Shown here piece by piece: positions 61,291 through 64,000 of a DNA stretch of 64,000 bases. The position numbers and the translations under genes were made by a program. A model generated the notes under the pieces. It worked only from the letters and a program-made list of their open reading frames with translations. It had not been told where the DNA came from and made no database searches. Numbering within the stretch: position 1 is the stretch's first letter; every line of letters starts with the position of its first letter. Origin of the DNA: Burkholderia sp. S171 (lineage in GTDB: Bacteria; Pseudomonadota; Gammaproteobacteria; Burkholderiales; Burkholderiaceae). The DNA is taken from positions 311,632 to 375,631 of the forward strand of contig NZ_LMUF01000030.1 of the NCBI RefSeq assembly GCF_009766085.1, in the 5' to 3' direction.

Positions 61291-62478
61291 CTACGCCCGC
61301 CGCGCGTTGAGCACAATCTGCGTGACGACGCCCGCTACCAGGCCCCAGAACGCCGAGCCTATCGACAGCAGCGTCAGTCCCGACGCGGTAACCATGAACG
61401 TGACGAGGGCGGCTTCCCGCTGGCGCGGGTCGCTCATCGCGTTGGTGAGACCGCCCATGATCGAGCCGAACAAGGCCAGCGCGGCGACTGAGACGACCAG
61501 CGCTTTCGGCATCGACGCGAACAAGGCGGAGATGGTTGCACCGAACACGCCGGCCAGGAGATAGAAAATTCCGCACCAGACGGCGGCCATGTAGCGCTTC
61601 GATGGGTCTTCGTGGGCTTCGGGGCCAGTGCAGATGGCGGCGGTGATCGCGGCCAGGTTGATGCCGTGCGAGCCGAACGGCGCGAGCACAAGCGACGCAA
61701 GGCCGGTTGTCGCGATCAGCGGTGCGGACGGCGTGTCATAACCGTCCGCGCGCAGCACGGCGATGCCGGGAACGTTCTGCGAGGCCACCGCGACCACGAA
61801 CAGCGGTATGCCGATACTGATGACCGCCGCGAGCGAGAAGTGCGGCAGCGTGAAAACGGGATGGGCGAGCGCGACGTGGAACTGGCTGAAGTCGAGCAAA
61901 CCGAGCGACCCGGCCGCCACGATGCCGACCACGAGCGTCATGAGGATGGCATAGCGGGGCGCGAGGCGTTTCACGATCAGATAGGTGAAGAACATCGCCA
62001 GGACGAGGGCGGTCTGGAACTGCGCGGCCTTGAATATCTCGATGCCGATCTCGAACAGGATGCCTGCCAGCAGGGCGGCGGCAATGCTGGCGGGGATTTT
62101 TCGCATGAGCGTATCAAACCAGCCGGTCAAGCCCACGATGGTGAGCAACACCGCGCAGACCACGAACGCGCCGATGGCGTCCGGGTACGCCACGTTCGGG
62201 AGCGATGTTACGAGCAGGGCGGCGCCGGGCGTCGACCAGGCGGCAACGATCGGCGCGCGAAACTTGAGCGAAAGGCCGATCGTGCACAACGCCATGCCAA
62301 TGGAAAGAGCCCAGATCCAGGAGGAAATCTGCGCATCGGAGAGATGGGCGGCGCGCCCGGCCTGGAACATGAGGACGAGCGCACTGGTATAGCCCGTCAT
62401 CATGGCGACGAATCCGGCAACAAGCGCGGAGACGGAGGAATCGGCGAAGGGGCGGAGGGTCGTGGCGGGCGGATTCAT
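61291..62478 (-). CDS. benE: Benzoate/H+ symporter family protein
   Basis: 395 aa with about 12 hydrophobic helices. Seen: MTGYTSALVLMFQAGRAAHLSDAQISSWIWALSIGM, ALLVTSLPNVAYPDAIGAFVVCAVLL, and SHGINLAAITAAICTGPEAHEDPSKRY, all typical of BenE. Likely proton-driven uptake of benzoate or related acids; no benzoate catabolic genes are near, so substrate is uncertain. Confidence 0.9.
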   Translation of the reverse strand: MNPPATTLRPFADSSVSALVAGFVAMMTGYTSALVLMFQAGRAAHLSDAQISSWIWALSIGMALCTIGLSLKFRAPIVAAWSTPGAALLVTSLPNVAYPDAIGAFVVCAVLLTIVGLTGWFDTLMRKIPASIAAALLAGILFEIGIEIFKAAQFQTALVLAMFFTYLIVKRLAPRYAILMTLVVGIVAAGSLGLLDFSQFHVALAHPVFTLPHFSLAAVISIGIPLFVVAVASQNVPGIAVLRADGYDTPSAPLIATTGLASLVLAPFGSHGINLAAITAAICTGPEAHEDPSKRYMAAVWCGIFYLLAGVFGATISALFASMPKALVVSVAALALFGSIMGGLTNAMSDPRQREAALVTFMVTASGLTLLSIGSAFWGLVAGVVTQIVLNARRA

Positions 62479-62561
62479 GCGAAATCCTGGAAAGGCGATC
62501 GCAGATCGTACTGGCCGGACTGAATTAAGGGCAGTGACAGTCTGAAAAAAAATCGCCGTGC

Positions 62562-62573
62562 CACTTTAAAGTG
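62562..62573. promoter_or_regulatory. CACTTTAAAGTG palindrome upstream of benE
   Basis: Perfect 12-bp palindrome about 84 bp before the benE ATG; possible operator. Confidence 0.4.
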
Positions 62574-62662
62574 ATGTGGATAAAACGGGCAAAGGGGGCG
62601 GTATAAACCCTTGAGTGCGGATTGAGCCGCGCGAGGGAAAGGCTCCGCGTAACGCGCGTGAG

Positions 62663-63838
62663 CTATTTAGAAAGCGCTCGCATCGCGCTTTCAAGTCCGC
62701 CAAGCGTCAACCCAAACATCCGACCGCCCAATATTTGCCGAATAATCGACACCGATTGCCGATATTCCCACAGCCTCTCAGGCTCAGGATTGAGCCAGGC
62801 GAAATGGGGGAACTGATCGGCGAGCCGTCTTAGCCAGACCGCGCCGGCTTCGGCGTTGTTATATTCAACCGATCCACCGGGTTGAACGACCTCGTAGGGA
62901 CTCATGGTTGCATCGCCGACAAAAATCAGCTTTGTGTCCGGCGAATATTTGTGCAGGACATCAAACGTGGCGGTGCGCTCGCCATGCCGTCTCCGGTTGT
63001 TTTTCCAGAGATAGTCATAAACGCAGTTGTGGAAGTAGAAAAACTCCAGATGCTTGAACTCGGATTTCGCCGCGGAAAAGAGTTCTTCAACGCGCTTGAT
63101 GTGGTCGTCCATCGACCCGCCTACATCCAGCAGCATCAGGACTTTCACCTTATTGTGACGCTCCGGCACCATCTTTATATCTAGCCAGCCAGCATTGGCG
63201 GCGGTACTGCGAATGGTGTCGGGGAGATCGAGTTCATCGGCGGCGCCTTCGCGCGCGAAACGCCGCAAGCGCCGCAATGCCACTTTGATATTGCGCGTTC
63301 CGATCTCGACCTGATCGTCGTAATCCTTGTACGCGCGTTCATCCCAGACCTTGACGGCCGTTCGATTTCCTGCGGAATCCCCGCCAATCCGAATCCCTTC
63401 CGGATTAAACCCGCCATTGCCGAACGGCGACGTCCCGCCTGAACCAATCCACTTACTGCCGCCTTCGTGCCGTTCATTTTGTTCTTCGAGGAGCTCTTTC
63501 AGCCGTTCCATCAACTTGTCGATACCGCCAAGCGCTTCTATCTGGCGTTTTTCCTCGGGCGTGAAATCCCGCTCCAGCCGTTTCTTGAGCCAGTCGAGCG
63601 GCACATCGAACGCGTTTTCATCGAGTGTCGCGATGCCGTTGAAATAGGCGCCGAACGCCTGATCGAATTTATCGAAGTATTTCTCGTCCTTGATCAGCGT
63701 CATGCGCGCGAGAAAATAGAACTCGTCAATAGACGGCCCGATTACCTGAGCCTTGAGCGCTTCAAGCAGCGTCAGGTATTCCTTGACCGAAACCGGTAGC
63801 TTGGCGCCGCGCAGAGAATAGAAAAAGTCGATCAGCAT
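62663..63838 (-). CDS. VWA domain protein, CoxE-like
   Basis: 391 aa. An N-terminal helical domain (LIDFFYSLRGAKLPVSVKEYLTLLEAL), a Gly-rich linker, and a von Willebrand factor A domain with MIDAS loop LLDVGGSMDDH (D-x-G-x-S, with G in place of the first S). The rest of the domain includes EFFYFHNCVYDYLWKN and FVGDATMSPYEV. CoxE-like proteins work with MoxR AAA+ ATPases in metalloenzyme maturation; none is in the window, but it may lie beyond. Confidence 0.9.
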   Translation of the reverse strand: MLIDFFYSLRGAKLPVSVKEYLTLLEALKAQVIGPSIDEFYFLARMTLIKDEKYFDKFDQAFGAYFNGIATLDENAFDVPLDWLKKRLERDFTPEEKRQIEALGGIDKLMERLKELLEEQNERHEGGSKWIGSGGTSPFGNGGFNPEGIRIGGDSAGNRTAVKVWDERAYKDYDDQVEIGTRNIKVALRRLRRFAREGAADELDLPDTIRSTAANAGWLDIKMVPERHNKVKVLMLLDVGGSMDDHIKRVEELFSAAKSEFKHLEFFYFHNCVYDYLWKNNRRRHGERTATFDVLHKYSPDTKLIFVGDATMSPYEVVQPGGSVEYNNAEAGAVWLRRLADQFPHFAWLNPEPERLWEYRQSVSIIRQILGGRMFGLTLGGLESAMRALSK

Positions 63839-63866
63839 GCCGGGCTCCTTGCCCCAATCAGTCGCG

Positions 63867-64000
63867 CTACGAGTTGCGCGACGAGTCGAACCGCGCTTCG
63901 AGTTTCGCGCGCAAATTCGCGCGCACGGCCGGCCACTCGGACTCGATAATCGAAAACACCACGGTATCGCGGTAAATGCCGTCCCGGCCGATCTGGTGAT
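63867..64000 (-). CDS. GNAT acetyltransferase, C-terminal end (cut by window)
   Basis: 44 codons on the minus strand up to a TAG: HQIGRDGIYRDTVVFSIIES then EWPAVRANLRAKLEARF. The HQIGRDGIYRDTVVFSII motif is characteristic of RimJ/RimL-type GNAT family ends. The start lies beyond the window. Confidence 0.8.
   Translation of the reverse strand, partial: HQIGRDGIYRDTVVFSIIESEWPAVRANLRAKLEARFDSSRNS

Overview
The window is about 64 kb of GC-rich DNA with the gene content of a Burkholderiaceae chromosome, most likely Paraburkholderia or Caballeronia. This is inferred from protein families such as a second rpoN, BrkB, DUF883, DUF4399 and the htpG-ubiC pair, not from a database search. Most genes are intact. 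There is no CRISPR array and no complete insertion sequence or prophage.

Region 1 (1-26 kb) is accessory and regulatory. It opens with the C-terminal part of an autotransporter and two paralogous lipoproteins. Then come two sigma-54 activators (one with a receiver domain, one without any sensor domain), otsA (trehalose-6-phosphate synthase), a BrkB-type membrane protein, and a second sigma-54 gene (rpoN2) lying outside the usual lptB-rpoN-hpf context. Scattered around these are small stress-type genes: DUF883, BON, PA2169/DUF2383 four-helix bundle, glycine zipper, DUF1488, DUF4142, PfpI and low-complexity hydrophilic proteins. Reading the intergenic spaces by eye, I find matches to the sigma-54 -24/-12 consensus (TGGCACG-N4-TTGCW) before many of them, including rpoN2 itself and otsA. 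The best is an exact match at 15043-15058. I infer a self-contained RpoN2 general-stress or desiccation regulon whose members resemble RpoS-regulon genes of enterics (otsA, osmY-like, elaB/yqjD-like, yciF-like).

At 25.0-25.9 kb three tandem paralogous genes encode 57-63 residue acidic proteins that I do not recognise. Each has a sigma-28 (FliA)-like promoter, TAAAG...GCCGTTA, exactly 7 nt before its ATG. The mRNAs are therefore predicted to be leaderless.

Region 2 (26-28 kb) is a small island scar: a DUF4258/HTH toxin-antitoxin pair with a perfect 21-bp palindrome at its start, a tRNA-Arg(CCT), and the broken N-terminus of a phage-type integrase.

Region 3 (28-47 kb) carries c-di-GMP enzymes (GGEEF protein; GGDEF-EAL protein), a DUF4239 protein, a methyltransferase, rubredoxin, the ABC-F ATPase uup, the topoisomerase IV genes parE and parC, and a large autotransporter with internal repeats.

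Region 4 (47-64 kb) is mostly metabolic: RidA, aminotransferase, VOC protein, MocR-type regulator, htpG with a sigma-32 promoter, a coupled ubiC/deoxyinosine-glycosylase/spermidine-synthase-like operon, a DUF3311-SSS symporter pair, a FUSC transporter, transaldolase, a BenE transporter, a CoxE-like VWA protein and the end of a GNAT acetyltransferase.
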